NCBI GenBank assembly: GCA_018889975.1
Contig: CP076546.1
Span: 3,286,001 to 3,350,000 of the forward strand
Direction of reading: 5' to 3'
Length of the DNA stretch: 64,000 nt
Origin: Bacillus sp. NP157
Lineage (GTDB): Bacteria; Pseudomonadota; Gammaproteobacteria; Xanthomonadales; Rhodanobacteraceae
Both the position numbers and the translations under genes were made by a program. Positions within the stretch are counted from its first letter, which is position 1. Each line of letters begins with the position of its first letter. The notes under the pieces were generated by a model that made no database searches, had not been told where the DNA came from, and worked only from the letters and a program-made list of their open reading frames with translations. Shown piece after piece: positions 41,676 to 50,954 of the stretch.

Positions 41676-42193
41676 GGCATGGTCCTCGACAAATTTGCCC
41701 CTGCGTGCCCGGCATCCTTCGCGTCACCGTTGGCAGGGTGAGACGAGCGTGCGGCAGGCTCGGGACTGTTCGACACCAACTTTTTTACCGTGCGGTAAAC
41801 CTTGCCGCGCTCTTCCATGGGCCCTGAGTTGCCGCAACTGCTGACGTAGTTGTTATCGGGGAGTGTTTCAACAAAGAGCAGATTCGGTACCCCTAAATCC
41901 ATCGGGTAGCGTGCCGTTGTGTTTTCCGAATAGAGCCAGAAGGTATCGACCTTGGGGCCCTTCAGGACCTCACTGACATGGATGACATAGATGGTGAAGA
42001 TGTAGCCCTCGGGATCGTCCGGATCCGGCACCACATGCTCCTCCGTGGCCGTGCCGACCACGATCATCTGGCTATCCTTCAGCTCGGACCGGACGCTGGG
42101 GTGACCGTCCATACAGGCGGCTTTCGCTGATGACATGGAAGCGAGCATCAAGCCAGCCACGCCGAAAAATATGAACCGCTTCGACTTGATCAC
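41672..42193 (-). CDS. Hypothetical secreted protein, tandem paralogue
   Basis: A 173-residue protein with signal peptide (KSKRFIFFGVAGLMLASMSS, AKA). The mature region has CMDGHPSVRSELKDSQMIVV, IVVGTATEEHVV, FTIYVIHVSEVLKGPKVDTF, FWLYSENTTARYPMDLGVP and YVSSCGNSGP, closely matching the next gene. I start at the GTG preceded by GGAGGG. A longer C-terminal tail distinguishes it from its partner. Unknown function; tandem duplication is evident. Confidence 0.6.
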   Translation of the reverse strand: MIKSKRFIFFGVAGLMLASMSSAKAACMDGHPSVRSELKDSQMIVVGTATEEHVVPDPDDPEGYIFTIYVIHVSEVLKGPKVDTFWLYSENTTARYPMDLGVPNLLFVETLPDNNYVSSCGNSGPMEERGKVYRTVKKLVSNSPEPAARSSHPANGDAKDAGHAGANLSRTMP

Positions 42194-42321
42194 TGAAGGC
42201 CCTCCAGACACTTCCAGTTATCGGGAATGGATATCTTCACACGAACGACCCCGGGGTCACGCTGCCGTCCCGGCCCTAGCGGTCGTGCCCTCATCCATTC
42301 ATTGCGCAGGAATATCCCCAC

Positions 42322-42717
42322 ATGACCCGCTGGATTGTCGGACCCGGACTCTTCCTCATGGCCTTCACGGCCGCGCGCGGCCAAGACGCGTCCGCCGCCG
42401 ATACGCCGTTGCAGCCGAGCTACTACACCTGCGTCAAAGCCGCCCGCGGCGTGACGCTGGCGCTAAACAACTGCATCGGCAATGAGCACGATTACCAGGA
42501 CAAGCGGTTGAACTCCGCGTATCAACGCCTGCGCAAGAGTGTGGGCCCTGCCCAGCGTATGGCACTGCGCGACGAAGAACGTGCGTGGATAGCGGCGCGC
42601 GACAAGACCTGCGTTCCCGACGTCGGTGGCGGGACAGTCAGTCTGCTGGATAGCAACCAATGCCGACTCGACCAGACGGCGGCCCGCGCTGCGGTCCTGG
42701 AGGGTCGTCTCAAGTAA
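42322..42717 (+). CDS. LprI-like (DUF1311) secreted protein
   Basis: A 131-residue protein with a signal (GPGLFLMAFTAARGQDASAA) and the DUF1311 core: YYTCVKAARGVTLALNNCIG, EHDYQDKRLNSAYQRLRKSV, RMALRDEERAWIAARDKTC and LLDSNQCRLDQTAARAAVLE. Four Cys are likely paired. Family members include the lysozyme inhibitor LprI of Mycobacterium; this role is possible but unproven here. Confidence 0.75.
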   Translation: MTRWIVGPGLFLMAFTAARGQDASAADTPLQPSYYTCVKAARGVTLALNNCIGNEHDYQDKRLNSAYQRLRKSVGPAQRMALRDEERAWIAARDKTCVPDVGGGTVSLLDSNQCRLDQTAARAAVLEGRLK

Positions 42718-42781
42718 TCCCCCTCATTCCCCACGAGCACCACAGGAGTGGATCCCACTTCAGCTCCTGACGCACAAAGAA

Positions 42782-42809
42782 AAAGGGCCCTGATTTCTCA
42801 GGGCCCTTT
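42782..42809 (-). terminator. Intrinsic terminator of tRNA-Gln
   Basis: AAAGGGCCCTGA and its exact complement flank a 4-base loop. On the minus strand the stem is followed by a T-rich run (TTTTTCTTTG), 6 bases after the CCA end of the tRNA. It may also serve the gene at 42322-42717. Confidence 0.85.
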
Positions 42810-42815
42810 CCGGTT

Positions 42816-42889
42816 TGGCTGGGAGACTAGGATTCGAACCTAGATAAACGGAGTCAGAGTCCGTTGTCCTACCGTTAGACGATCTCCCA
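42816..42889 (-). tRNA. tRNA-Gln (anticodon CTG)
   Basis: 74 bases including an encoded CCA end. The acceptor arms TGGGAGA/TCTCCCA pair, the anticodon stem ACGGA/TCCGT encloses the loop CTCTGAC with anticodon CTG, and the T arm holds GGTTCGAATCC. It reads CAG codons. A terminator follows directly. Confidence 0.95.
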
Positions 42890-42940
42890 ATAACCTGGGA
42901 ATCGACGCGCTCTGACCGTGAACCGTCGATTTTTGAAACG

Positions 42941-42958
42941 TAAACCCGAAAGGGTTTA
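42941..42958 (-). terminator. Hairpin at the end of rpsI
   Basis: AAACCC-TTTC-GGGTTT on the minus strand begins at the rpsI stop codon; the following ACGTTTC is only mildly T-rich. Probable terminator of rplM-rpsI. Confidence 0.5.
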
Positions 42959-43348
42959 GCGCTTCGAGAACTGCGTTGCGCGGCGAGCCTTGTGGAGACC
43001 GACCTTCTTACGCTCGACTTCGCGGGCGTCGCGGGTCATGAAACCAGCCTTGCGCAGCGGCGACTTCAGCGCTTCGTCGTATTCGACGAGGGCGCGGGCG
43101 ATGCCGAGGCGGATGGCGCCGGCCTGGCCGGTGATACCACCGCCAGCAACCGTGACCATGATATCAAACTTCTCGCTGTTCTCGGTCAGCTCAAGCGGCT
43201 GACGGACGATCATGCGCGAGGTTTCGCGGCCGAAGAAGATGTCGAGCGGCTTGCCGTTGACGACGATGCCACCGGTGCCCTTACGAAGGAACACGCGGGC
43301 GGACGAGGTCTTGCGACGACCGGTACCGTAATTCTGCTGGGTAGCCAT
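42956..43348 (-). CDS. rpsI: 30S ribosomal protein S9
   Basis: A 130-residue ribosomal protein at the usual length. Start [20 protein letters not shown], middle [20 protein letters not shown] and the basic C-terminus [18 protein letters not shown], whose last Arg reaches the P-site tRNA. It follows rplM by 9 bp in the conserved rplM-rpsI order. Confidence 0.98.
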   Translation of the reverse strand: MATQQNYGTGRRKTSSARVFLRKGTGGIVVNGKPLDIFFGRETSRMIVRQPLELTENSEKFDIMVTVAGGGITGQAGAIRLGIARALVEYDEALKSPLRKAGFMTRDAREVERKKVGLHKARRATQFSKR

Positions 43349-43357
43349 GGCGATTCC

Positions 43358-43786
43358 TTAGATATCCAGCTGCTGCGGCTGCTGGGCAGTGTGCGGGTGC
43401 TCGGCACCGCCGTACACCTTGAGCTTGCGGTACATGGCGCGACCCAGCGGGTTCTTCGGCAGCATGCCCTTGACGGCGATCTCGATCACGCGCTCCGGGT
43501 GCGACGCGAGCAGGTCCTTCAGACTGGTGGTCTTCAGGTTGCCGACGTAGCCGGTGAAGCGGTGGTACATCTTGTCGTCCAGCTTCGCACCGGTGACAGC
43601 CACCTTCTCAGCGTTGATCACGACGATGTAATCGCCGGTGTCGACGTGCGGGGTGAACTCGGGCTTATGCTTGCCGCGGAGACGGCGGGCGACTTCGGTC
43701 GACAGACGACCGAGCGTCTTGTTCGTGGCATCAATCACGAACCAATCGCGCTTGACGGTCTCCGGCTTGGCGCTGAACGTTTTCAT
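43358..43786 (-). CDS. rplM: 50S ribosomal protein L13
   Basis: A 142-residue ribosomal protein, equal to E. coli L13. [20 protein letters not shown] opens it, followed by [40 protein letters not shown] and [20 protein letters not shown]. The start is placed at MKTFSAK; the frame remains open upstream but without similarity. The 273 bp upstream to coq7 contain the divergent promoters and no gene that I can see. Confidence 0.98.
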   Translation of the reverse strand: MKTFSAKPETVKRDWFVIDATNKTLGRLSTEVARRLRGKHKPEFTPHVDTGDYIVVINAEKVAVTGAKLDDKMYHRFTGYVGNLKTTSLKDLLASHPERVIEIAVKGMLPKNPLGRAMYRKLKVYGGAEHPHTAQQPQQLDI

Positions 43787-44059
43787 TTCGAAAATACCTG
43801 GTTTGCCGCCCGGCAAAGGGACGGAACACGGAATCGGTGAAAGCAAAGACGCGAGAGAATATCGATTTATCCTGCATCGCGCAAGCCCACCTGACAGGTG
43901 AGCTTCGGGCCGACAATCATAGCAGAATGACGCCGTCTTTACACAAGCCCTGCCAGTGACAGGCGCGCGCTGCGCGACAAGCGGCCGCAGTGCATGCGCC
44001 CCGTCGAGGGGGTCCGGCATTGTAACGTGTATGGGTCCCCCTCTTCAAAGGAGCCGCCT

Positions 44060-44701
44060 GTGTCCATCCGCACCCTCACCCCCCTCGACCGCCTGCTGGC
44101 GGGCGTGGAACGCGCCATGGAGGCCGTTGCCGGGTCGCCCGAGGCCCTGCGCCGGTCACCCGGCGATGCCGTCGCCGATGCCCCGATGGACGAGGCCGAG
44201 CGCCGCCACGCGGCCGGCCTGATGCGGATCAACCACGTGGGCGAGGTCTGCGCGCAGGCGCTCTACGTGGGCCAGGCGGCCCTCGCCCGCACCGACGAGA
44301 CCCGCCAGCACCTGCTCCACGCGGCCCAGGAAGAAACCGACCACCTGGCCTGGTGCGCCGAGCGCCTGAAGCAACTGGATAGCCGCCCCAGCCTGCTCAA
44401 CCCCCTGTGGTACGCCGGCAGCTACGCCATCGGCGTGGTCGCGGCCGCCGTGGGCGATCCGATCAGCCTGGGTTTCGTGGTCGAGACCGAGCGCCAGGTG
44501 GAGGTCCACCTTGCCGAGCACCTGGAGCGACTCCCGGCCCAGGACGACCGCTCGCGCGCCATCCTTCGCCAGATGCAGGAAGACGAGATCCGCCACGCCG
44601 ACGCCGCACAAGCGCGCGGCGGCATCGACCTGCCCTTCCCCATCCCGCGCCTGATGCATGCCGCGTCGGCGGTGATGAAGGCCGTCGCTTATCGGTTCTG
44701 A
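44060..44701 (+). CDS. coq7: 2-polyprenyl-3-methyl-6-methoxy-1,4-benzoquinone monooxygenase Coq7
   Basis: A 213-residue di-iron hydroxylase of ubiquinone synthesis (last hydroxylation). The ligands are in the family motifs [50 protein letters not shown] and [12 protein letters not shown] (two ExxH motifs). The GTG at 44060 is preceded by AAAGGAG. It lacks the UbiF alternative, as in many Xanthomonadales and pseudomonads. A strong bidirectional terminator follows. Confidence 0.95.
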   Translation: MSIRTLTPLDRLLAGVERAMEAVAGSPEALRRSPGDAVADAPMDEAERRHAAGLMRINHVGEVCAQALYVGQAALARTDETRQHLLHAAQEETDHLAWCAERLKQLDSRPSLLNPLWYAGSYAIGVVAAAVGDPISLGFVVETERQVEVHLAEHLERLPAQDDRSRAILRQMQEDEIRHADAAQARGGIDLPFPIPRLMHAASAVMKAVAYRF

Positions 44702-44728
44702 CGCAAGCCCGATCGCCTGGCCAAAAAA

Positions 44729-44752
44729 AACCCCGCTTTCGCGGGGCTTTTC
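44729..44752. terminator. Bidirectional intrinsic terminator between coq7 and speD
   Basis: CCCCGC-TTTC-GCGGGG with TTTT after it on the plus strand and eight T on the minus strand. It serves both convergent genes. Confidence 0.9.
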
Positions 44753-44753
44753 G

Positions 44754-45539
44754 TCACATCAGGTTGCGGCCGTGGAAGAGCTCTTCGATCTCGCGGCGGA
44801 GCAGCGATTCGATGCGCTGGCGCTCCTTGAACGACAGATCGTCGGCCTGGGCCTCGAACAGATACGTGTCGAGGTCGAAGTCCTTGATGTGCATCTTCGT
44901 GTGGAAGATGTTTTCCTGGTAGACGTTCACGTCGAACATTTCGTACTTCTGGCGGATGTGCTTGGCCAGGTAGTCCTGCACGGAATTGATCTTGTGGTCG
45001 ATGAAGTGCTTCTTGCCCTTCACGTCGCGGGTGAAACCGCGCACGCGGTAATCGGCGATGACAATGTCGGACTCGAAGCTGTCGATCAGGTAGTTCAGGG
45101 CCTTCAGCGGCGAGATCACGCCGCAGGTCGCCACGTCGATATCGGCGCGGAAGGTCGCGATGCCGTTGTGCGGATGCGTTTCCGGATACGTGTGGACGGT
45201 GATGTGGCTCTTGTCCATGTGCGCGACGACGGCACCGGAAATGGTGTCGCGGCCGAGCTTCTCGACCACCGGCTCCTCGGAAATGAGGATGGTGACCGAC
45301 GCGCCCTGCGGGTCATAGTCCTGGCGCGCGATGTTCAGGATGTTCGCGCCGATGATCTCGGCCACGTCCGTCAGGATCTGGGTCAGGCGGTCAGCGTCGT
45401 ACTGTTCATCGATGTATTCGATGTAGTTCTGGCGCTGCTGCTCCGAGACGGCGTAGCAGATGTCATAGATGTTGAAGCTCAGCGCCTTGGTGAGGTTATT
45501 GAAACCCTGGAGGCGAAGGCGGGGAAGCGGTTTGACCAC
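44754..45539 (-). CDS. speD: S-adenosylmethionine decarboxylase (proenzyme)
   Basis: A 261-residue enzyme of spermidine synthesis that makes decarboxylated SAM. It processes itself at the Ser of [16 protein letters not shown] to yield a pyruvoyl group. Further family segments: [40 protein letters not shown] and [20 protein letters not shown]. The length equals the E. coli-type large single proenzyme (264 aa). I start at GTG 45539 ([16 protein letters not shown]), which fits family alignments better than codons farther upstream. Confidence 0.94.
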   Translation of the reverse strand: MVKPLPRLRLQGFNNLTKALSFNIYDICYAVSEQQRQNYIEYIDEQYDADRLTQILTDVAEIIGANILNIARQDYDPQGASVTILISEEPVVEKLGRDTISGAVVAHMDKSHITVHTYPETHPHNGIATFRADIDVATCGVISPLKALNYLIDSFESDIVIADYRVRGFTRDVKGKKHFIDHKINSVQDYLAKHIRQKYEMFDVNVYQENIFHTKMHIKDFDLDTYLFEAQADDLSFKERQRIESLLRREIEELFHGRNLM

Positions 45540-45877
45540 AGCGACTCTCCGAGGCCGGTTGACGGCCAGCAGCAGACACGGGTTAGCAGCAAGGGTCCCC
45601 GCAACAAAAGATTGAGTTGGATTACAGCCAGACGACCAGTCTGCCTCTCGTTTATGTACGGCCTGAGACAAGGGGCCCGCACCGAGGGGGTAAAATTATG
45701 GGGCAAAGTGGCGAGGATTTGAACAACTTGGGGCAGATCGTCATTTATGGTGGATTTTGCCCGCCGTTTGTCTGCAATAATCCGCCGGGGACATGGCAAG
45801 TCGGCGACGCCTGACGGAAAACCGTCGGAAGGCTGCTGAAGGGGACGCCATGCCATTGAGGCTCAACGGAATCTGCA
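45540..45877. other. 338-bp intergenic region between speD and clp
   Basis: The divergent promoters of speD and clp must lie here. Open frames within it (for example 45617-45814) have no ribosome site and no family resemblance. I see no RNA gene or clear Crp-type palindrome. Confidence 0.5.
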
Positions 45878-46573
45878 GTGGCTCAACTCAAATATCTGTT
45901 GCAACAGGCGTTCGAACGGTCGCAGGCTCCGCTGAGCTTCGCGCCGGATCCCACCGCCATGGGCCGTTTCCTGGACGCATGCCACCGTCGCCGGTATCCC
46001 GGCAAGACGGCGATCATCCGCCCCGGCGATCCGGCGAACACCCTCTACTACGTGGTCGAAGGCTCGCTTGCCGTCTGCACGGAAGACGAAGAGGGCCGTG
46101 AGCTGATCCTTGCCTACATCAACCGTGGCCAGTTCATCGGGGAAATGGGGCTATTCGTCGAGCAGGCACAGCGCGAATCGCTGGTCCGCACGCGCACGGC
46201 CGTGGAAATGGCCGAAATCAGCTACGAGCGCCTGTTCCAGCTGCTGGAAGGCCCGCTCGCCGCGGAATGCCCCAAGTTGTTGTTTGCCATAGGGTCGCAA
46301 CTGACCCATCGACTCCTGCGCACCTCGCGCCAGGTCAGCCGCATGGCCTTCATGGACGTCACCAACCGGGTTTCGCGCACCCTCCTGGACCTGTGCCAGG
46401 AGCCGGACGCCATGACCCACCCCGATGGCACGCAGATCCGCATCTCCCGGCAGGAAGTCAGCCGGATCGTGGGCTGCTCGCGAGAAATGGTCGGCCGCGT
46501 GCTCAAGCAGCTCGAGGAAGAGCGCATGATCGACGTCGCCGGCAAGACGATCGTCGTCCGCGGCACCCGCTGA
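45878..46573 (+). CDS. clp: Crp/Clp-family global transcriptional regulator
   Basis: A 231-residue regulator very similar in layout to Xanthomonas Clp, which responds to cyclic di-GMP. The cyclic-nucleotide-type domain (about 20-140) has PGDPANTLYYVVEGSLAVCT, RGQFIGEMGLFVE and RTRTAVEMAEISYERLFQLL; the HTH contains RISRQEVSRIVGCSREMVGR, VLKQLEEERMIDVAGKTIVV. It starts with GTG. The position beside speD is also seen in xanthomonads, as I recall. Confidence 0.9.
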   Translation: MAQLKYLLQQAFERSQAPLSFAPDPTAMGRFLDACHRRRYPGKTAIIRPGDPANTLYYVVEGSLAVCTEDEEGRELILAYINRGQFIGEMGLFVEQAQRESLVRTRTAVEMAEISYERLFQLLEGPLAAECPKLLFAIGSQLTHRLLRTSRQVSRMAFMDVTNRVSRTLLDLCQEPDAMTHPDGTQIRISRQEVSRIVGCSREMVGRVLKQLEEERMIDVAGKTIVVRGTR

Positions 46574-46583
46574 CGACGACGAC

Positions 46584-46601
46584 GCGGCCCAACGGGGCCG
46601 C
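46584..46601. terminator. Hairpin between convergent genes
   Basis: GCGGCCC-AACG-GGGCCGC between the clp stop and the stop of the MarR-GNAT gene. No T tract. Confidence 0.5.
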
Positions 46602-47552
46602 TCAGGGGCCTTCGAAGACCATGTAAACGTCCGCCCGCTCGTAATGCGAGCCCGGGCGGATCGCGGGTTGGCGCCGGAAGCCGGCCCGCTCATACATGCC
46701 CAGCGCCCGGCCGAGGCGGCTGTTCGATTCCAGGAACAGATGCTTGCCCCCGCGCTCGCGCCAGGCGCCGATCGCCGCGTCGAGCAGCTTCCGGCCCGCG
46801 CCAAGCCCGCGGAAATTCTCGTCCACGCCCATCTTCGACAGCTCGTAGGTACCGTCGCCCTCGTGCAGCAAGGCACAGGTGCCGATGATCTCGCCCGCGT
46901 ACGACGCAAAGAAAATCGCCCCGCCGGGGGCAATCACATGGCCCTCGGGGTCGGCGAACAGGGCGCGATCCACGTCTTCCACGCGGAAATGCCGTTCGAG
47001 CCACTGCTGGTTCAAGCGACGGAAATGGTCGGCATGCGCCGCCTCCCAGGGCACGACCTCGACGCCGGCGCGGTCCAGCGCGGCGCGTTGCCCCAGCACG
47101 GCGTCGACCAGCGGACGCGAGGCCAGGGCCTGTTCGCAACCGTCGATGGCATCGAGCAGGTCGAGCATGCGCGGCCCCAGCGACTCGGCCATGCCACGAC
47201 GCAAGGCCAGCCACACCGGGCCCAGCGCACCCAGGGCGCGCTCACCCGCATCGGTAAGCGCGAGCACGCTGCGGCGGCCGTCGGCCGGGTCGCGCTGGCG
47301 CACCACCATGCCGGCATCGACCAGCCGATCGGCCAGCTGGCTCACCGCCGAATGGGTCTGGCCGATCGCCGAGGCCACCTCGGTCACCGTGGTCGGGCCG
47401 ACGTCGCGCAGGAAGCGCAGCACGGGGAACCAGCGTGATTCGATACCCGCCCCGCTCGCCCGGTAGACCTCGTCGACCGCCTGGTAGAAATAGTCGCTCA
47501 GGGCCTTGAGGCGGCTGCCAATGGCCAGCTCGCGCAGGGAAGACAGGTACAT
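46602..47552 (-). CDS. MarR-GNAT fusion: regulator with acetyltransferase domain
   Basis: A 316-residue fusion. The N-terminal MarR winged helix (about 1-145) contains VTEVASAIGQTHSAVSQLAD, RDPADGRRSVLALTDAGERA; the C-terminal GNAT domain (about 165-316) has IGTCALLHEGDGTYELSKMG and NFRGLGAGRKLLDAAIGAW, the acetyl-CoA pyrophosphate loop (RGLGAGRKL). This architecture is known in several bacteria; the substrate of the acetyltransferase is unknown. It may couple the sensing of a small molecule to its acetylation. Confidence 0.87.
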   Translation of the reverse strand: MYLSSLRELAIGSRLKALSDYFYQAVDEVYRASGAGIESRWFPVLRFLRDVGPTTVTEVASAIGQTHSAVSQLADRLVDAGMVVRQRDPADGRRSVLALTDAGERALGALGPVWLALRRGMAESLGPRMLDLLDAIDGCEQALASRPLVDAVLGQRAALDRAGVEVVPWEAAHADHFRRLNQQWLERHFRVEDVDRALFADPEGHVIAPGGAIFFASYAGEIIGTCALLHEGDGTYELSKMGVDENFRGLGAGRKLLDAAIGAWRERGGKHLFLESNSRLGRALGMYERAGFRRQPAIRPGSHYERADVYMVFEGP

Positions 47553-47594
47553 CGTGTATCCAGTCGGTGGGGGGCGGGGAAACCTCAGGTTACC

Positions 47595-48299
47595 TCAGTA
47601 CCACCCCAGCACCTCAAGCTTCTCGCCCAGGGGCTTGCGCATCTTCTTCAGCGTGCGCGCACTGGGGTTGACCAGCTTCGCCGCATCGGCCGCCTTGAGC
47701 ATGGCCAGGTCGGACGTGGAGTCGCCATAGGCCACGGCCCACGGCCGTGCGATGCCCGCACGCTCCACCGTCCGCACTTTCACGCCTTCGACGTTATGGC
47801 GGACGAAGTGCACGCCGAACAGCCCACCGCGGACTTCCGAGGCGAGCAGCTCGGCACCGGTGAGGCCCACCTCGTCGAGGATCGCCTGGACCAGGGTGCC
47901 ATCGTTGCCGGTCACGATCAGGACACGGTCGCCCGCCTCGATGTGCCGGCGCAGGGTGGCCACGCCGTCGCGCACGAAGACACCCGGCCGGCGCGCATAC
48001 GTGCGCCCGAAGGCCGTGACCAAGCGCCTGTAGTTGGCTTCCGTCCGGCCGAAGGTGACGACACGAAGGAAGACCCGCCCAAGGATCCGGGTGCCGGCCA
48101 TGGAGCGCAGCATGAACGGAATGAACGGCAGGTACGGGAGCGCGAGCAGCAGGCGCCAGCGGCCGAAGCCGGCCAGGCGTTCGCGGTAATACAGCTCCAG
48201 TGTCTGGTGGCGCACGATCACGCCATCGAAATCGAACAACGCGACGCGCCGTGCGTCGACGGCGGTATCGGTCACCGCCGCCTCGTTCCCCTGTGCCAT
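47595..48299 (-). CDS. HAD-IB family phosphatase
   Basis: A 234-residue HAD hydrolase: motif I ALFDFDGVIV with the nucleophile Asp, motif II RVLIVTGNDGTLVQ, motif III Lys region and motif IV AYGDSTSDLAML. The closing PSARTLKKMRKPLGEKLEVL is typical of the SerB-like HAD-IB group, which includes phosphoserine- and lysophosphatidic-type phosphatases. It starts 7 bp after trpC, so it is cotranscribed with the trp genes; it could be a phosphatase in amino acid metabolism, but the substrate is not clear. Confidence 0.83.
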   Translation of the reverse strand: MAQGNEAAVTDTAVDARRVALFDFDGVIVRHQTLELYYRERLAGFGRWRLLLALPYLPFIPFMLRSMAGTRILGRVFLRVVTFGRTEANYRRLVTAFGRTYARRPGVFVRDGVATLRRHIEAGDRVLIVTGNDGTLVQAILDEVGLTGAELLASEVRGGLFGVHFVRHNVEGVKVRTVERAGIARPWAVAYGDSTSDLAMLKAADAAKLVNPSARTLKKMRKPLGEKLEVLGWY

Positions 48300-48306
48300 G
48301 CGCTAC

Positions 48307-49152
48307 TCAGTGCCGTTGGTGCGGGGCATGCACCCCGAACAGTTTCTGCAGCTCGGCACCGGGGTCGGCCGCGCGCATGAACGCTTCGCCGACCAGGAAG
48401 GTGTGGATGCCCTTTTCGCGCAGGGTGCGCACGTCTTCCGGCGTGTGGATGCCGGATTCGGCCACGATGGCGGTGTCCGGGCCCACCCGGTCCTTCAGCT
48501 TCAGCGAGGTGCCGAGCGAGGTCTCGAAGGTGCGCAGGTTGCGGTTGTTCACGCCGATCAGCGGGGCGGGCATGCCCAGCGCGACTTCCAGCTCGTCTTC
48601 GTTGTGCACTTCCACCAGCACGTCGAGGTCGAGCTCGGCGGCCAGCATCGACAGCTCGGTAAGGCGGCCTTCGTCGTAGACCATGTCACCGTCGCTGCCC
48701 TTGGAGCCGAAGGCGGACACGATCAGCAGGATGCAGTCGGCACCGATCACGCGCGCTTCGTACACCTGGTATTCGTCGATGATGAAATCCTTGCGCAGGA
48801 TCGGCAGGTTGCATGCCTCGCGCGCCTGGCGGAGGTAGTCCTCGTGGCCCTGGAAGAAATCGGCATCGGTGAGCACGGACAGGCAGGTGGCGCCGCCGGC
48901 CTCATAGCTGCGGGCGATCTGCGCCGGATCGAAATCGGCACGGATCAGCCCCTTGCTGGGACTGGCCTTCTTCACCTCGGCGATCACCGCGGGCTTGCCT
49001 TCGTAAAGGCGCGCGTCGATGGCAGCGACGAAGCCACGGGTTTCCTCGAGGTCGGCCACCTGTGCGGCGAGGTCGTCCATCGAGTGCTTGCGGCTGCGCT
49101 CGGCGATCTCTTCCAGCTTGCGGTCGAGGATGCGGTGGAGGATGTCGGGCAT
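48307..49152 (-). CDS. trpC: Indole-3-glycerol phosphate synthase
   Basis: A 281-residue TIM-barrel enzyme that closes the indole ring in tryptophan synthesis. Recognised segments: [40 protein letters not shown] with the catalytic Lys, [68 protein letters not shown] and [13 protein letters not shown]. It is monofunctional (no fused TrpF). Gene order trpG-trpD-trpC-HAD. Confidence 0.97.
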   Translation of the reverse strand: MPDILHRILDRKLEEIAERSRKHSMDDLAAQVADLEETRGFVAAIDARLYEGKPAVIAEVKKASPSKGLIRADFDPAQIARSYEAGGATCLSVLTDADFFQGHEDYLRQAREACNLPILRKDFIIDEYQVYEARVIGADCILLIVSAFGSKGSDGDMVYDEGRLTELSMLAAELDLDVLVEVHNEDELEVALGMPAPLIGVNNRNLRTFETSLGTSLKLKDRVGPDTAIVAESGIHTPEDVRTLREKGIHTFLVGEAFMRAADPGAELQKLFGVHAPHQRH

Positions 49153-49200
49153 CGCTATCGTTCCTAGGGTAAGGCCGGGGTGGGGAATAACCCGACGATA

Positions 49201-50232
49201 TCAGGCACCGAGCCGCTGCGTCGCGGCCACGAAGGCGTCCAATTTTACACGAGCGGCGCCGCTTGCAATGGTCGACCGGGCCAGGTCGATGCCGGCCTGG
49301 ATGCTCGGCGCCACGTCGGCAGTGTAAAGGGCCGCGCCGGCGTTGAGGCAGACGATGTCGTGCGGCACGCCGGGCACGCCGGAGATCGCATCGAGCAACA
49401 TGGCCCGGGACTCGTCGGCATTTTCGACCCGCAGGTTGCGGCTGGAGGCCATCGCCAGGCCGAAATCCTCCGGTTCCACCGAGTATTCGCTGACCTTGCC
49501 GTCACGCAGCTCGCCGACCAGCGTGGCCGCGCCAAGGGAGATTTCGTCCATGCCGTCCCGGCCCCAGACCACCAGGGCATGCTTCGCCCCGAGGGCCTGC
49601 AGGGCACGCACCTGGATACCGACGAGGTCCGGATGGAACACGCCCATGAGGATGTTCTGCGCGCCCGCGGGATTGGTCAGCGGGCCGAGGATGTTGAAGA
49701 TGGTGCGCACGCCCATCTCGCGACGCACCGGCGCCACGACCTTCATCGCGGGATGGTGGTTCGGCGCGAACATGAAACCGATATCCACCTCTTCCATGCA
49801 CACGGCCACCTGGGCCGGCAGCAGTTCGATGCGCGCACCGAGCGCCTCGAGCACGTCCGCACTGCCGGACTTGGACGACACGCTGCGACCGCCGTGCTTC
49901 GCCACGCGCGCACCGGCGGCGGCGGCGACGAACATGGAGGCCGTGGAAATGTTGAACGACGACGCGCCGTCACCGCCGGTGCCGACGATGTCGATGAAAT
50001 GCGGATGTGGCTGCACATCGACCTTCGCCGACAGGTCGCGCATCACGCGGGCCGCGCCGGTGATCTCGCCCACCGTTTCCTTCTTCACGCGCAGGCCGGT
50101 GAGGATCGCCGCCGTCATCAGCGGGCTGACATCGCCACGCATGATCTGGTGCATCAGCTCGATCATCTCGTCGTGGAAGATCTCGCGGTGTTCGATGGTG
50201 CGCTGTAGCGCCTCGGATGCGGTAATCGGCAT
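49201..50232 (-). CDS. trpD: Anthranilate phosphoribosyltransferase
   Basis: A 343-residue enzyme that transfers phosphoribose from PRPP to anthranilate. The signature glycine loop is [16 protein letters not shown], followed by [20 protein letters not shown] and [21 protein letters not shown] start at [10 protein letters not shown] (ATG 50232) because it matches the usual length; four more in-frame codons exist upstream. Located between trpG (21 bp) and trpC. Confidence 0.97.
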   Translation of the reverse strand: MPITASEALQRTIEHREIFHDEMIELMHQIMRGDVSPLMTAAILTGLRVKKETVGEITGAARVMRDLSAKVDVQPHPHFIDIVGTGGDGASSFNISTASMFVAAAAGARVAKHGGRSVSSKSGSADVLEALGARIELLPAQVAVCMEEVDIGFMFAPNHHPAMKVVAPVRREMGVRTIFNILGPLTNPAGAQNILMGVFHPDLVGIQVRALQALGAKHALVVWGRDGMDEISLGAATLVGELRDGKVSEYSVEPEDFGLAMASSRNLRVENADESRAMLLDAISGVPGVPHDIVCLNAGAALYTADVAPSIQAGIDLARSTIASGAARVKLDAFVAATQRLGA

Positions 50233-50253
50233 GGAACGTCCCAAGGCGGTGGA

Positions 50254-50850
50254 TCAGGCAGCGAGCGGCAGCGGCATGCCGAGGAAGTTACGCAGCAGGT
50301 CGTGGCCGTGCTGGGTAAGGATCGATTCGGGGTGGAACTGCACGCCTTCGATATCCAGCGTGCGGTGGCGCAGGCCCATGATCTCGTCGATCGAGCCGTC
50401 CTCGCGTTCGGTCCATGCGGTGACTTCGAGGCAATCCGGCACCGAACCCTTTTCCACCACCAGCGAGTGGTAGCGCGTGGCTTCGAACGGGTTGGGCAAG
50501 CCGGCGAAGACACCCTTGCCCAGGTGTTTCACCGGAGAGGTCTTGCCGTGCATGATTTCGCGGGCCCGGATCACCTTGCCGCCGAAGACCTGGCCGATGG
50601 CCTGGTGGCCGAGGCAGACGCCGAAGATCGGCAACTCGCCGGCCAGCTCCCTGAGGATGTCGATCGACACGCCCGAGTCGTCGGGCGTGCCCGGCCCCGG
50701 CGAAATCATGATCCGCGACGGCTTCAGCGCGCGGATATCGGCGACGGTCAGCGCATCGTTGCGCACCACCTTGACCTCCTGCCCCAGCTCGCCCAGGTAC
50801 TGGACGAGGTTGAAGGTGAACGAGTCATAGTTGTCGATCATCAGGAGCAT
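50254..50850 (-). CDS. trpG: Anthranilate synthase glutamine amidotransferase subunit
   Basis: A 198-residue class I glutamine amidotransferase giving ammonia to Trp[21 protein letters not shown] opens it; the nucleophile Cys is in [17 protein letters not shown], and the His/Glu pair in [14 protein letters not shown]. It may also serve PabB. trpE is not in the window. The gene is divergent from 50955, with 104 bp between starts. Confidence 0.96.
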   Translation of the reverse strand: MLLMIDNYDSFTFNLVQYLGELGQEVKVVRNDALTVADIRALKPSRIMISPGPGTPDDSGVSIDILRELAGELPIFGVCLGHQAIGQVFGGKVIRAREIMHGKTSPVKHLGKGVFAGLPNPFEATRYHSLVVEKGSVPDCLEVTAWTEREDGSIDEIMGLRHRTLDIEGVQFHPESILTQHGHDLLRNFLGMPLPLAA

Positions 50851-50954
50851 GGCGTGGCCTGCCGGGTCGAACGGGGGTCGGGGTCGACCATTCTAGCTCA
50901 CATCGCCATGAGCCCCGATCCGTACGATGAGCCGACGATCCCAAGGACGAACCC

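Noticed and set aside
45617-45814. A 65-codon frame between speD and clp
   Set aside because: No ribosome site, no recognised motif, and it crosses the expected promoter region.
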